Position numbers and translations under genes: made by a program. Source: Anaerolineales bacterium UBA5195 (lineage in GTDB: Bacteria > Chloroflexota > Anaerolineae > Anaerolineales > Villigracilaceae). From it: a stretch of DNA of 64,000 nucleotides. The stretch lies in the NCBI GenBank assembly GCA_002412925.1, contig DHVZ01000024.1:66701-130700 (forward strand). Direction: 5' to 3'. Below are positions 26,827 through 34,146 of this stretch, piece by piece. Within the stretch, counting starts at the first letter, position 1. Each line of letters opens with the position of its first letter. Below the pieces are notes generated by a model. The model was not told the DNA's origin. It did not search any database and worked only from the letters and a program-made list of their open reading frames with translations.

Positions 26827-29091
26827 ATGCGACTGCCTGCGCCGATCCTCTGCCCGCCGGGTATACTTGTCCCTGTGGACAAGCTTTCCGGTTCGGTTGA
26901 GCGCATCACCTTCTACAACTCAGAAAACGGGTATACCGTCCTGCGCCTGCGTCCGGAGGGTTCCCGGCAGCAGCGTGTTCCTGGCCTGAGTTTCGATGGA
27001 CTGGCGACCGTGATCGGTAACCTGCCTGAAGTCTCCCCGGGCGAGCACCTGCGCCTGCAAGGGACCTGGGATACCCACCCCAAGCACGGGATGCAATTCA
27101 AGGTTGAAGTTTGCGAACAAACCCTGCCCGCCAGCGTGGCGGGGATCGAGAGCTATCTGGGGTCCGGCATGATCAAAGGCATCGGCCCCAAGCTGGCCGA
27201 ACGGATTGTCGCCAGCTTCAAAGAAGAAACCTTCGAGATCATCGAACAACAGCCTGAACGCCTGCGGGAAGTGCCCGGGATTGGCCCGGATCGCACGAAC
27301 AAGATCAGCGCTGCCTGGGAAGAGCAAAAACAGGTTAAAGAGATCATGATTTTCCTGCATGGTCACGGGGTCAGCACCAACCTGGCTGTCAAAATCTACA
27401 AAACATATGGGGACAAGGCTCTCGAAACCGTCCAGGAAAATCCCTACCAGCTCGAACGCGATATCTATGGCGTGGGCTTCAAAACCGCCGATCGGATTGC
27501 GCAGGCGCTCGGCCTGGCCCCCGAGCACCCCTCACGCATCGAGGCCGGGATCGTTTTCGCTTTGAACGAACTGATCAACGACGGTCATGTCTATGCTCCC
27601 AAAGATTTGCTGGCGCAAAGGGCGGTTGAATTGCTCGAAGTTTCCCCGGAGCTGATTGCCCCGGCCCTGGAACGCCTGGCCCAGGCTGAACGTATCCACC
27701 CCGAACTGCTTCCACTGATGAACAAGGGGGCTGCCGCCGAATCCAAACAGACGGCGGAGGCTGCGGGCCTGTATGGCATTCCCGTGATTTACCTGACCCC
27801 GCTCTACTTTGGCGAGAAGGGCGTGGCCGAACGCTTGAAGGCCCTCATGGGGGCGACAAATTCGTCACAGACCATCAGCCAACTGACCTTCCCGGACGAA
27901 AACCTGTCTGCCGAGCAGCAGTCCGCTGTCCGCATGGCGCTCGGGCAGGCGGTCAGCATCCTGACCGGCGGCCCGGGCACCGGGAAAACCACCTGCCTGA
28001 AGGCCCTGATCACTGCGCTCGAAGCCCTGCACATCCGCTATGCGCTCGCCTCCCCCACCGGACGGGCGGCCAAGCGGCTCTCCGAGGCGACTGAGCGCCC
28101 GGCCAGCACGATCCATCGCCTGCTGGAATTCTCCCCGGTTGAAGGTTTCAAACATAATCAGGAGCATCCGCTTGAGGTGGACTTCCTGGTGGTGGACGAA
28201 GCCTCCATGCTTGACCTGCTGTTGACCAACCATCTGCTTAAAGCTTTACGCCCTGGCACGCATTTGTTGCTGGTTGGGGATGTGGATCAGTTGCCATCGG
28301 TGGGTGCGGGGGATGTGCTGCGCAATCTCATCGCCAGCGGGATTGCGCCGGTGACGCGCCTGACAACTATTTTCCGCCAGGCCGCCAACTCACAGATTAT
28401 CACCAATGCCCATCGCATCAATCAGGGCAAACCGCCCGTTTTTTCAAAGGAAAGCGGGGATTTCTTTCTCTTTCCCGCTGAAGACGCCGCGGCAGCTGCC
28501 GACTGGATCGTGAAGGTGGTCACCGAAAGAATCCCCCAGAAATTTGGCTTTGACGCCATCCGCGAAATCCAGGTGCTGGCGCCGATCTATCGCGGCCCGG
28601 CCGGGGTCATGGCGCTTAACGAGCGCTTGCAGGAAAAGCTCAATCCGGCGGCGTCCAACAAACCCGAGCGCAGGCTCTTTGGGGTCACTTTCCGTGCTGG
28701 CGATAAGGTTATGCAGACCCGCAACAATTATGATAAGGATGCCTACAACGGGGATATTGGTTTCATTCGCTCGCTGGATCTGATCGAACACACACTCAGC
28801 GTGGACTTCGAAGGGCGGCTTGCAACCTACGAATGGAACGAAGTCGACGAGTTGACCCTGGCTTACGTTGTCTCGGTTCACAAAGCCCAGGGTTCGGAAT
28901 TCCCTGTGGTGGTCATGCCGGTGGTGACGCAGCATTACCTGATGCTGCAACGCAACCTGCTCTACACCGCCATCACGCGCGCCCGCAAACTGTGCGTCCT
29001 GGCAGGCAGCCAGCGCGCCATCAGCATGGCGGTGCGCAATAACAAGGTCACGCAGCGCTTTACGGCGCTGGAATGGCGGCTGGGGAAATAA
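26827..29091 (+). CDS. recD2: RecD2-type ATP-dependent DNA helicase
   Basis: 754 residues from the ATG at 26827. The ORF is open further upstream, but the conserved start (VDKLSGSVERITFYNSENGYTVLRL) begins just inside. Tandem helix-hairpin-helix region (GIGPKLAERIV, EVPGIGPDR), Walker A GGPGTGKTT, Walker B VVDEASMLD, and a C-terminal YVVSVHKAQGSEF with YTAITRARKL. This is the RecD2 architecture, a 5'-3' helicase of superfamily 1B not tied to RecBC. It is involved in replication-fork and repair functions. Followed by a weak hairpin with a T run at 29091-29116. Confidence 0.93.
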   Translation: MRLPAPILCPPGILVPVDKLSGSVERITFYNSENGYTVLRLRPEGSRQQRVPGLSFDGLATVIGNLPEVSPGEHLRLQGTWDTHPKHGMQFKVEVCEQTLPASVAGIESYLGSGMIKGIGPKLAERIVASFKEETFEIIEQQPERLREVPGIGPDRTNKISAAWEEQKQVKEIMIFLHGHGVSTNLAVKIYKTYGDKALETVQENPYQLERDIYGVGFKTADRIAQALGLAPEHPSRIEAGIVFALNELINDGHVYAPKDLLAQRAVELLEVSPELIAPALERLAQAERIHPELLPLMNKGAAAESKQTAEAAGLYGIPVIYLTPLYFGEKGVAERLKALMGATNSSQTISQLTFPDENLSAEQQSAVRMALGQAVSILTGGPGTGKTTCLKALITALEALHIRYALASPTGRAAKRLSEATERPASTIHRLLEFSPVEGFKHNQEHPLEVDFLVVDEASMLDLLLTNHLLKALRPGTHLLLVGDVDQLPSVGAGDVLRNLIASGIAPVTRLTTIFRQAANSQIITNAHRINQGKPPVFSKESGDFFLFPAEDAAAAADWIVKVVTERIPQKFGFDAIREIQVLAPIYRGPAGVMALNERLQEKLNPAASNKPERRLFGVTFRAGDKVMQTRNNYDKDAYNGDIGFIRSLDLIEHTLSVDFEGRLATYEWNEVDELTLAYVVSVHKAQGSEFPVVVMPVVTQHYLMLQRNLLYTAITRARKLCVLAGSQRAISMAVRNNKVTQRFTALEWRLGK

Positions 29092-29116
29092 AAACACACC
29101 ATCAACGGTGCGTTTT
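29091..29116 (+). terminator. Terminator of recD2
   Basis: A-rich left arm, a short CACC/GGTG stem with one mismatch and a TTTTC tail immediately follow the recD2 stop. Weak but well placed. Confidence 0.5.
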
Positions 29117-29142
29117 CTACAGATAACTCCAACCCCAGCCTA

Positions 29143-29324
29143 CTCTCCCGCTCCCCCGCCTCCCAGATCACGACCACCTCCGCCAGCGGCATCTCGAAAG
29201 CTCTCGCGATGCCAAGAAAAAACCGCATCCCCGGCTTCCGGCGGCCAGTCGTCACCCCGTGCAGTGATCGGGGCCAACCCCGGTGCTTTATTTCAGTGCG
29301 AATCCAATCCGCGAAATCGGTCAT
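29143..29324 (-). pseudogene. Degenerate HTH gene, copy B
   Basis: Starts with MTDFADWIRTEIKHRGW as in copy A (20290-20605) and contains the same CCCCGATCACTGCACGGGG insert. It lacks the HTH core of about 75 bases, then rejoins RKPGMRFFLGIARAFEM and VVIWEAGERES. Sequence upstream of the start is also shared with copy A (GCTGTCAGCAGG). The remaining intergenic sequence 29325-29546 holds a hairpin element and the 3' flank of the first DGR target. Confidence 0.75.
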
Positions 29325-29436
29325 ACTGCTTGCCTTTCGGGTATTCTGGTCTACTGGCTGCTGTCAGCAGGTAACCTGTGTTCCGGCAACCGTGCCAGCC
29401 TTCCGGGTCGAAATTGCCAGAAAATTCGTTTAACCT

Positions 29437-29459
29437 GCGGGGGAACGTCGTTCCCCCGC
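29437..29459. repeat. Perfect GC hairpin downstream of DGR target 1
   Basis: 10-bp perfect stem (GCGGGGGAAC) with a 3-base loop, about 100 bases past VR1 in coding direction. It is preceded on the plus strand by ATTCGTTTAACCT, the same flank found at the hairpin after VR2 (34052-34068). DGR variable repeats are known to use downstream hairpins or cruciforms for target recognition, so this is a candidate; it could also be a terminator. Confidence 0.75.
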
Positions 29460-29546
29460 ACCCCCTCCTCAGCAAGCAGTCTGCAGAAAGCAGAATCCAG
29501 CAGCCAGGAGGCAGGAAGATCCCCTCCGCTACGCTTCGGGGCAATC

Positions 29547-32168
29547 TCAGAGCCCAGGGGACACAACCCGAAACCCGAAATTGTCGTTGAAGAGGCCGGG
29601 CACACGCCAGTCGCGGTACGCACAGCGGGCGTTCCCACTATCGCCGCGCCAGGAGCCGCCGCGCACGACACGGTTAACCTGTTCTTTTTCATACCAGGAG
29701 TTCGTCCATTCCCAGACATTGCCAGAAAGGTCGCTGATCCCTTCCGGGGTGTTGCCCACCGGAAATTGGCCGACAAGGGTGGTAGATGCCATACTATAGG
29801 AATTGCTCCCCAACCATTTACTCCAATCCAGCTTGTTATCTTCGCCCCAAAATTCGGCGCAATTCAAGCGTACCCGATCAAACTCATCTCCCCAGGCATA
29901 CTCCCGGCCCTTCATGCCGCGGGCAGCGCGTTCCCATTCCTGTTCGCTGGGCAGGCGAACAAGTTGGCCCAACTGCTTTGAGAGCCAGTTGGCGTAGGCT
30001 TCGGCCTCAAACCAACTGACGCCTACCAGCGGGGCGAGCGGGTTGTTCCATTTTTCGTCATGCCAGAAATAGGGTTCGCAGCGCTTTTCAGGCGGGCGGC
30101 GATCAAGCCAGTTTTTATATTCTTTTGGTGCTTTGGTATCCCAGTGGCCGGTGCGCCAGGCCCAACCCTCTGCGCTCCAGAATTCCTGGCACTCGTAGCC
30201 TTTGTCATCCACGAAGCGCCTGAATTGCAGGTTGGTGACCAAGTATTTCTGGATGGCAAAAGGAATTTTGATGATTTCTTTGCGCTTTTCATCACCGTAG
30301 AGAAATTCCCCGGCAGGGATGTTAACCCAGGCGTCCAGGTCGTGCCCTGAGCCGCCAGTCGAAGGGTCAGCAGGAAGCCAGCCGGTGCGCGCCAGCGAGA
30401 AACCGGCATACCGCTGGACAGCAGGCGGCAGGGCACGGTTCTGGCTGGCTGCTAACAGGGCGGTCTGCACATCGCGGGCGGCGGCCTGGCCCAGCCCGAT
30501 GGCGCCCACGTCTTCGAGACAGGCTCCGGCCAGTAAAACATTCCCGCAGGGGTTTTCGCCGTCACAGTCCATCTTCAACATGGCGCGTACCATTTCCCCA
30601 GCGGCCTGCGGGGTGCGTTGAATCAGCCCGAGCACACCCACCGCCAGCAAAATCGTCTCGCGCCAGGCAGGGTCGGAGAGATATTTCTGGATGTAGGCCA
30701 GGCTTTTCTGCCGGTCGACCTGCCCGGCGGCTACCAGCCCGTAAGCAGCCAGGGCCTCCTCGAAGGTCAGATGGATGAAACCATACTGCCCTTCGCCGCG
30801 TTCCAACAATAGGTTCGAATATTTACGGACACTATCCAGAAATTCGCGCGCTTTCTCACGCGCCGGGCCGGGTTTCATTTCCCACTGCGCACCGGTGTAG
30901 TGTTCGGTCAGCCAATCCTGCAACTGGCGTGCGCCAACCAGCCCGTAAGTGGGGTTTTCTTCACGCAAGCGCAGTGCCAAAGGCCCTAACACCTCCAGCG
31001 TGGATTCGTAATCCAGTGATTCGCGCCCGGCGCTTTTATCCAGGGCACTGGCGCGGTTCCAGGCCTCGATCAGCGTTTCGAGATAGCGGTCATAAAGTTT
31101 GATCCGGCTCTTGGGCAGTTCCACGCCCTGACGCTTGATCAGCGCCAAAATGGTCAAGAGCAGCGGGTTACTCGCCAGCCGCTCCACGCCAGGGTTGGCG
31201 GCAATCGCATCAAGCAGCCCGGCGCGCTCGGCCTCGGCTTGTTTGCGCGCTTCTGGGGTATCACCCAGGGTGCTTTTCTCGAAGCTCAGGCACCACTGGC
31301 GGGCAAAGGTTTCAATCGCCTCGGGGGTGAAATCGAGCAGGGTGTAGAGCGCCCAATCTTTGGGTTCAAGCGGCGCGTCACGGTAACCCACAATCCGGCT
31401 GGTGACCAGCACCCGGTTGCCGCGTTTGAGCGCTTCGTGGGAAAACGCCTGCACTTTTTCAACCAGCGCGGCGCGGTTGCTTTGAACTTCATCGAGACCA
31501 TCCAGCAAAATGACGGCTTTCCCACTGCCCAAGGCTTCCTTGAATAATGGACCCAGTGCGGCCACCCCCTCGGCACGCCCGGCGAAATATTCCACCAGGT
31601 AGTTTTGCAGGTTGAGGTCTTTTTGGGCCAGGGCACGGGCGTAAGCGTTCAGCGGCAGCAGGATCGGCAGGGGCGCAGCCGTCTCCTTGGCCAGGCGCAG
31701 GGCCAGGTGTTTGAGCAGGGTGCTTTTGCCCGAACCGGGATCACCCAGAATTACAACCCGGTTTTTCTCACGCAAGGCCGCTTCAATTTGCACCGGGGCG
31801 GAGGCGGTCCCGGTGTGTTCCAGGCTCTGTAGGGCTCCCTCGGGCAGGGCTTCGCGCTCAAAGTTTCTCCCTGCCAGGCGGCGTTCCCAGGTATCGCCTT
31901 CGGGCAGTTCAGGACGCGCCAGGAGCGGCACATAGACTTCTTCCAGCGCCAGTTCGCTCGGTAGGCTGCGCAACTGCGGGATGCCCTTGAAATCTAGGGC
32001 GTGGTGGGCGCGTTCGATGTGCGCCAGGTAATCGCGGCGCAGTTGAACCAGATCGGGCGGAGGAGTGAACGCGCCCATCGTGGTGATGAACAGGTTGTAC
32101 TGGTCGCCGAGGATGGCATCGCGCTGGGGATCGACCTGCTCGATATTAAATTCTTTGTTTTTGGGCAT
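29547..32168 (-). CDS. DGR target 1: NACHT ATPase with diversified FGE/C-type-lectin domain
   Basis: 873 residues from the ATG at 32168, which has GGAGG at ideal spacing. The N-terminus carries QRDAILGDQYN, a motif shared with neighbouring TIR and protease proteins. NACHT domain: Walker A GDPGSGKST (about residue 140) and Walker B LLDGLDEVQ (about 219), then a helical region. The C-terminal FGE-sulfatase domain runs from IPAGEFLYG (about 612) to the end (VGVSWFEAEAYANWL, RLPSEQEWERAARG, LSGNVWEWTNSWY). The last codons (834-870) are variable repeat VR1 of the retroelement. FGE/C-type-lectin folds are the classic display fold of DGR targets; here it is probably a ligand sensor, not a catalyst. 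The NACHT switch would pass binding on to an effector. Confidence 0.93.
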   Translation of the reverse strand: MPKNKEFNIEQVDPQRDAILGDQYNLFITTMGAFTPPPDLVQLRRDYLAHIERAHHALDFKGIPQLRSLPSELALEEVYVPLLARPELPEGDTWERRLAGRNFEREALPEGALQSLEHTGTASAPVQIEAALREKNRVVILGDPGSGKSTLLKHLALRLAKETAAPLPILLPLNAYARALAQKDLNLQNYLVEYFAGRAEGVAALGPLFKEALGSGKAVILLDGLDEVQSNRAALVEKVQAFSHEALKRGNRVLVTSRIVGYRDAPLEPKDWALYTLLDFTPEAIETFARQWCLSFEKSTLGDTPEARKQAEAERAGLLDAIAANPGVERLASNPLLLTILALIKRQGVELPKSRIKLYDRYLETLIEAWNRASALDKSAGRESLDYESTLEVLGPLALRLREENPTYGLVGARQLQDWLTEHYTGAQWEMKPGPAREKAREFLDSVRKYSNLLLERGEGQYGFIHLTFEEALAAYGLVAAGQVDRQKSLAYIQKYLSDPAWRETILLAVGVLGLIQRTPQAAGEMVRAMLKMDCDGENPCGNVLLAGACLEDVGAIGLGQAAARDVQTALLAASQNRALPPAVQRYAGFSLARTGWLPADPSTGGSGHDLDAWVNIPAGEFLYGDEKRKEIIKIPFAIQKYLVTNLQFRRFVDDKGYECQEFWSAEGWAWRTGHWDTKAPKEYKNWLDRRPPEKRCEPYFWHDEKWNNPLAPLVGVSWFEAEAYANWLSKQLGQLVRLPSEQEWERAARGMKGREYAWGDEFDRVRLNCAEFWGEDNKLDWSKWLGSNSYSMASTTLVGQFPVGNTPEGISDLSGNVWEWTNSWYEKEQVNRVVRGGSWRGDSGNARCAYRDWRVPGLFNDNFGFRVVSPGL
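29558..29668 (-). repeat. DGR variable repeat VR1
   Basis: 111 bp aligned without gaps to the template at 32395-32505. There are 15 mismatches and every one is at a template coding-strand adenine (plus-strand T), 15 of 26 such sites. The translation changes GSWNNNSRNARCAY to GSWRGDSGNARCAY and the NFNNN segment to LFNDN. The A-free 3' block (CGGGTTTCGGGTTGTGTCCC) is unchanged, as expected for the initiation (IMH) end. Confidence 0.97.
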
Positions 32169-32265
32169 TTGGCCTCCGATAGTGGCCTGCCTCAACGTTC
32201 ATCCTATGGTTCAGGACTACCAGAGGAGGCAGGCCGGATTCAATATTTGGCTTCCGCTTTACCCT

Positions 32266-32285
32266 CTCTCCCGCTCGCGGGAGAG
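32266..32285. repeat. REP-like palindrome after the template repeat
   Basis: 9-bp stem CTCTCCCGC with a TC loop, inside the widespread-looking string ccctctctcccgctcgcggg. It lies between the template repeat and target 1 and could end the template RNA. Confidence 0.6.
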
Positions 32286-32394
32286 GGCTGGGGTGAGGGC
32301 GAAAACCAGGAACAGGCGGCGCTGGCTCTGAGATTGGGGCCTCGCCCGGCTTGGTTCAAGACGCGGGCTTTACCGGCCAAAACCTGAGTGTCAT

Positions 32395-32505
32395 GGGACA
32401 CAACCCGAAACCCGATATTGTTGTTGAAGTTGTCGGGCACATTCCTGTTGCGGTACGCACAGCGGGCGTTCCTACTATTGTTGTTCCAGGAGCCGCCGCG
32501 CACGA
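32395..32505 (-). ncRNA. DGR template repeat (TR)
   Basis: Template for both variable repeats. On the coding strand it is rich in AAC/AAT codons (GSWNNNSRN, RNRNVPDNFNNN), the usual DGR design that gives wide residue choice without stops. It has 26 adenines in 111 bases. It lies just downstream of and partly inside the 3' end of avd (last 31 bases of avd). The 3' end shares CGGGTTGTGTCCC with the variable repeats, then diverges (IMH versus IMH*). The full RNA ends are not visible from sequence. Confidence 0.95.
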
Positions 32506-32891
32506 ATCCACCTGTCCCTCCGTAAATGTCTCGCAAAAGCTTGACGCTTGCGCAAAACGGAACGGCTTTTCTGGATCCAACCGCCCAGCAGCTTGCCCAT
32601 TTCGGTCAACAACTCGGCGGCATGTTGGTATTGACCGGGCTGAATCAGGCCCATCTCCAGGCACATGCGCAGATGGGTGCGGACTTTGTCCAACTCGGCA
32701 TCCGCAGCGGTCAGCCTTTCGGCAGGGTCCGGCTGGTGGGCCGCTTCGATGATCAGTTCCTGAAATTCGAGCGCTTCCCGCTGGAGCGCAGCCGCCATGA
32801 CAAAGCGCTGGTGGCGCGGAAATTTAACCGTGACCGGGATGACCCAGGCCACAAAATCGTAGGTGCGGGCAAAAAGCGGGGATTGTTTCAT
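32475..32891 (-). CDS. avd: Avd-like DGR accessory protein
   Basis: 138 residues from the ATG at 32891. The N-terminus RTYDFVAWVIPVTVKFPRHQRF matches the Avd signature (Y-D-x-x-x-W-x-x-P-x-x-x-K-F-P-R), and the rest is a four-helix bundle (EALEFQELIIEA, DKVRTHLRMCLEMGLI, QHAAELLTEMGKLLGGWIQ). Avd is a small basic pentamer that binds the reverse transcriptase and template RNA and is required for mutagenic cDNA synthesis. The start overlaps the RT stop in an ATGA, so the two are translationally coupled. Unusually, its last ten codons (to ...RRLLEQQ) are read from the template repeat in another frame. Confidence 0.9.
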   Translation of the reverse strand: MKQSPLFARTYDFVAWVIPVTVKFPRHQRFVMAAALQREALEFQELIIEAAHQPDPAERLTAADAELDKVRTHLRMCLEMGLIQPGQYQHAAELLTEMGKLLGGWIQKSRSVLRKRQAFARHLRRDRWIRARRLLEQQ

Positions 32892-34000
32892 GCCCCCGCC
32901 CTCAGCCCCCCACCCGGCCTCCCCCCATTTTCCGGGTTTGAAAATGGGGGGAGGCGAGATGAGAAGATGGAACACCGCAGGCCCCAGGTCTGGCCGTGGC
33001 GGACGTGGGCGATCCAGCCTTGCACGCAGGCATCCAGGCGATCGAAGCTGATTTCCCCATCCGCATACTTGCGGCGCAGTTGGGCGTAGCGGCGCTGGAA
33101 GGCCAGGCCGTTGCGCTGCTTGAGCCGCAAGTGATTCGGGTAAACCCGCCAGCCCAAAAACGGGAGGCCGGTGGCAGTGGGAAAAACCTGGGCTTCGTTT
33201 TCGTGCAAGGTCAGGCGCAGGGCGGCCAGAAAATCGATAATCTGCCCGCGCCAGCGGTGCAGGCTGGCTTTTTCATCCGAAAAAAGCAGACCATCATCCA
33301 CATAGCGACAGTAAGCCGGGCATTTTAGTTCTTGTTTGATAAATTGGTCGAGCGGGTTGAGATAAACGTTGGCCCAGAACTGGCTGGTTAAATTGCCAAT
33401 CGGCAATCCTTTGGGACGGGTGAGCGCGAGTAGATCATCCCCAGGGAACAAATGCGGCTCAAATTCATGCGCGTGGATGCCCGCGCCGCTGTTGATGATT
33501 TTCTTGCACAGAAGCAAGGCAGCCGGGTCAGCAATCAAACGCGCCAGTTGCTGGTAGAGCAAGACATGATCCATCGCGGGGAAGAAATGCTCGATGTCGA
33601 ACTTGAACACATACGAATAGCGGCGGCTGAATTCCTGGGCGCGCTTGAGGGCGGCATGCGTGCCTTTTCCAATCCGGTTGGCGTAGCTGTCAAAAATAAA
33701 GCTGCGCTCGAAAAGCGGTTCGATCAGATTGCAGAGGGCATGGTGCACGACCCGATCCCGGAACGGCGCGGCGGAGATCAGGCGCGGCTTGGGGTCGAGA
33801 ATGCGAAAATTGTGGTATTTGCTGGGCCGGTAGGTTTCGGTTTCCAATTCAGTCTGCAATTTGAGCAGGTTGGCCTCCAGGTTAAATTCAAATTCGGCCA
33901 CATCCGGGCGGGCGCGTTTGCCGCGCCGGGCTTTGTGGAAAGCCAGCCAAAGGTTTTCGAAGCTGCTGATTTGCTCATACAGGTGTTTGTAGGTTTTCAC
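32888..34000 (-). CDS. DGR reverse transcriptase
   Basis: 370 residues from a GTG at 34000 (VKTYKHLYEQISSFENLWLA) preceded by GGAG; an upstream in-frame start at 34033 is less fitting. Typical DGR-RT opening (ARRGKR), catalytic YVDDG at about residue 231, and the DGR-specific GLPIGNLTSQFWAN, where group II and retron enzymes have QGxxxSP. GWRVYPNHLRLKQRN is the thumb-side motif. The enzyme copies the template RNA with adenine-directed errors for homing into VR1 and VR2. No maturase domain, so it is not a group II intron. Upstream are VR2 and target 2; avd follows with a 4-base overlap. Confidence 0.96.
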   Translation of the reverse strand: MKTYKHLYEQISSFENLWLAFHKARRGKRARPDVAEFEFNLEANLLKLQTELETETYRPSKYHNFRILDPKPRLISAAPFRDRVVHHALCNLIEPLFERSFIFDSYANRIGKGTHAALKRAQEFSRRYSYVFKFDIEHFFPAMDHVLLYQQLARLIADPAALLLCKKIINSGAGIHAHEFEPHLFPGDDLLALTRPKGLPIGNLTSQFWANVYLNPLDQFIKQELKCPAYCRYVDDGLLFSDEKASLHRWRGQIIDFLAALRLTLHENEAQVFPTATGLPFLGWRVYPNHLRLKQRNGLAFQRRYAQLRRKYADGEISFDRLDACVQGWIAHVRHGQTWGLRCSIFSSRLPPFSNPENGGRPGGGLRAGA

Positions 34001-34051
34001 AATGTCTCCGCTGATGGCGTGACAAAAACCCAAAAAATTCGTTTAACCTGC

Positions 34052-34068
34052 GGGGGGCAAAGCCCCCC
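34052..34068. repeat. GC hairpin downstream of DGR target 2
   Basis: 7-bp stem GGGGGGC with an AAA loop, about 90 bases past VR2. It has the same AAAATTCGTTTAACCTGC flank on one side and CACCCCC then CTCAG on the other as the hairpin at 29437-29459. Confidence 0.7.
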
Positions 34069-34146
34069 TGCACCCCCCTCAGAATCCAGCCTGCAGAAGG
34101 CAGCAGGCAGAAACCAGAAGGCAGGAATATCCCCTGCGGGGCAATC

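Noticed and set aside
32240..32536. 98-residue reading frame across the template repeat (GSWNNNSRNARCAY)
   Set aside because: It is the translation of the DGR template in the target frame. It lacks an FGE domain around it and has no own signals; the TR acts as RNA.
32888..34000. Reverse transcriptase as a retron or group II intron enzyme
   Set aside because: IGNLTSQ motif, adjacent Avd and adenine-specific VR differences identify a DGR; no maturase domain and no msr/msd structure seen.
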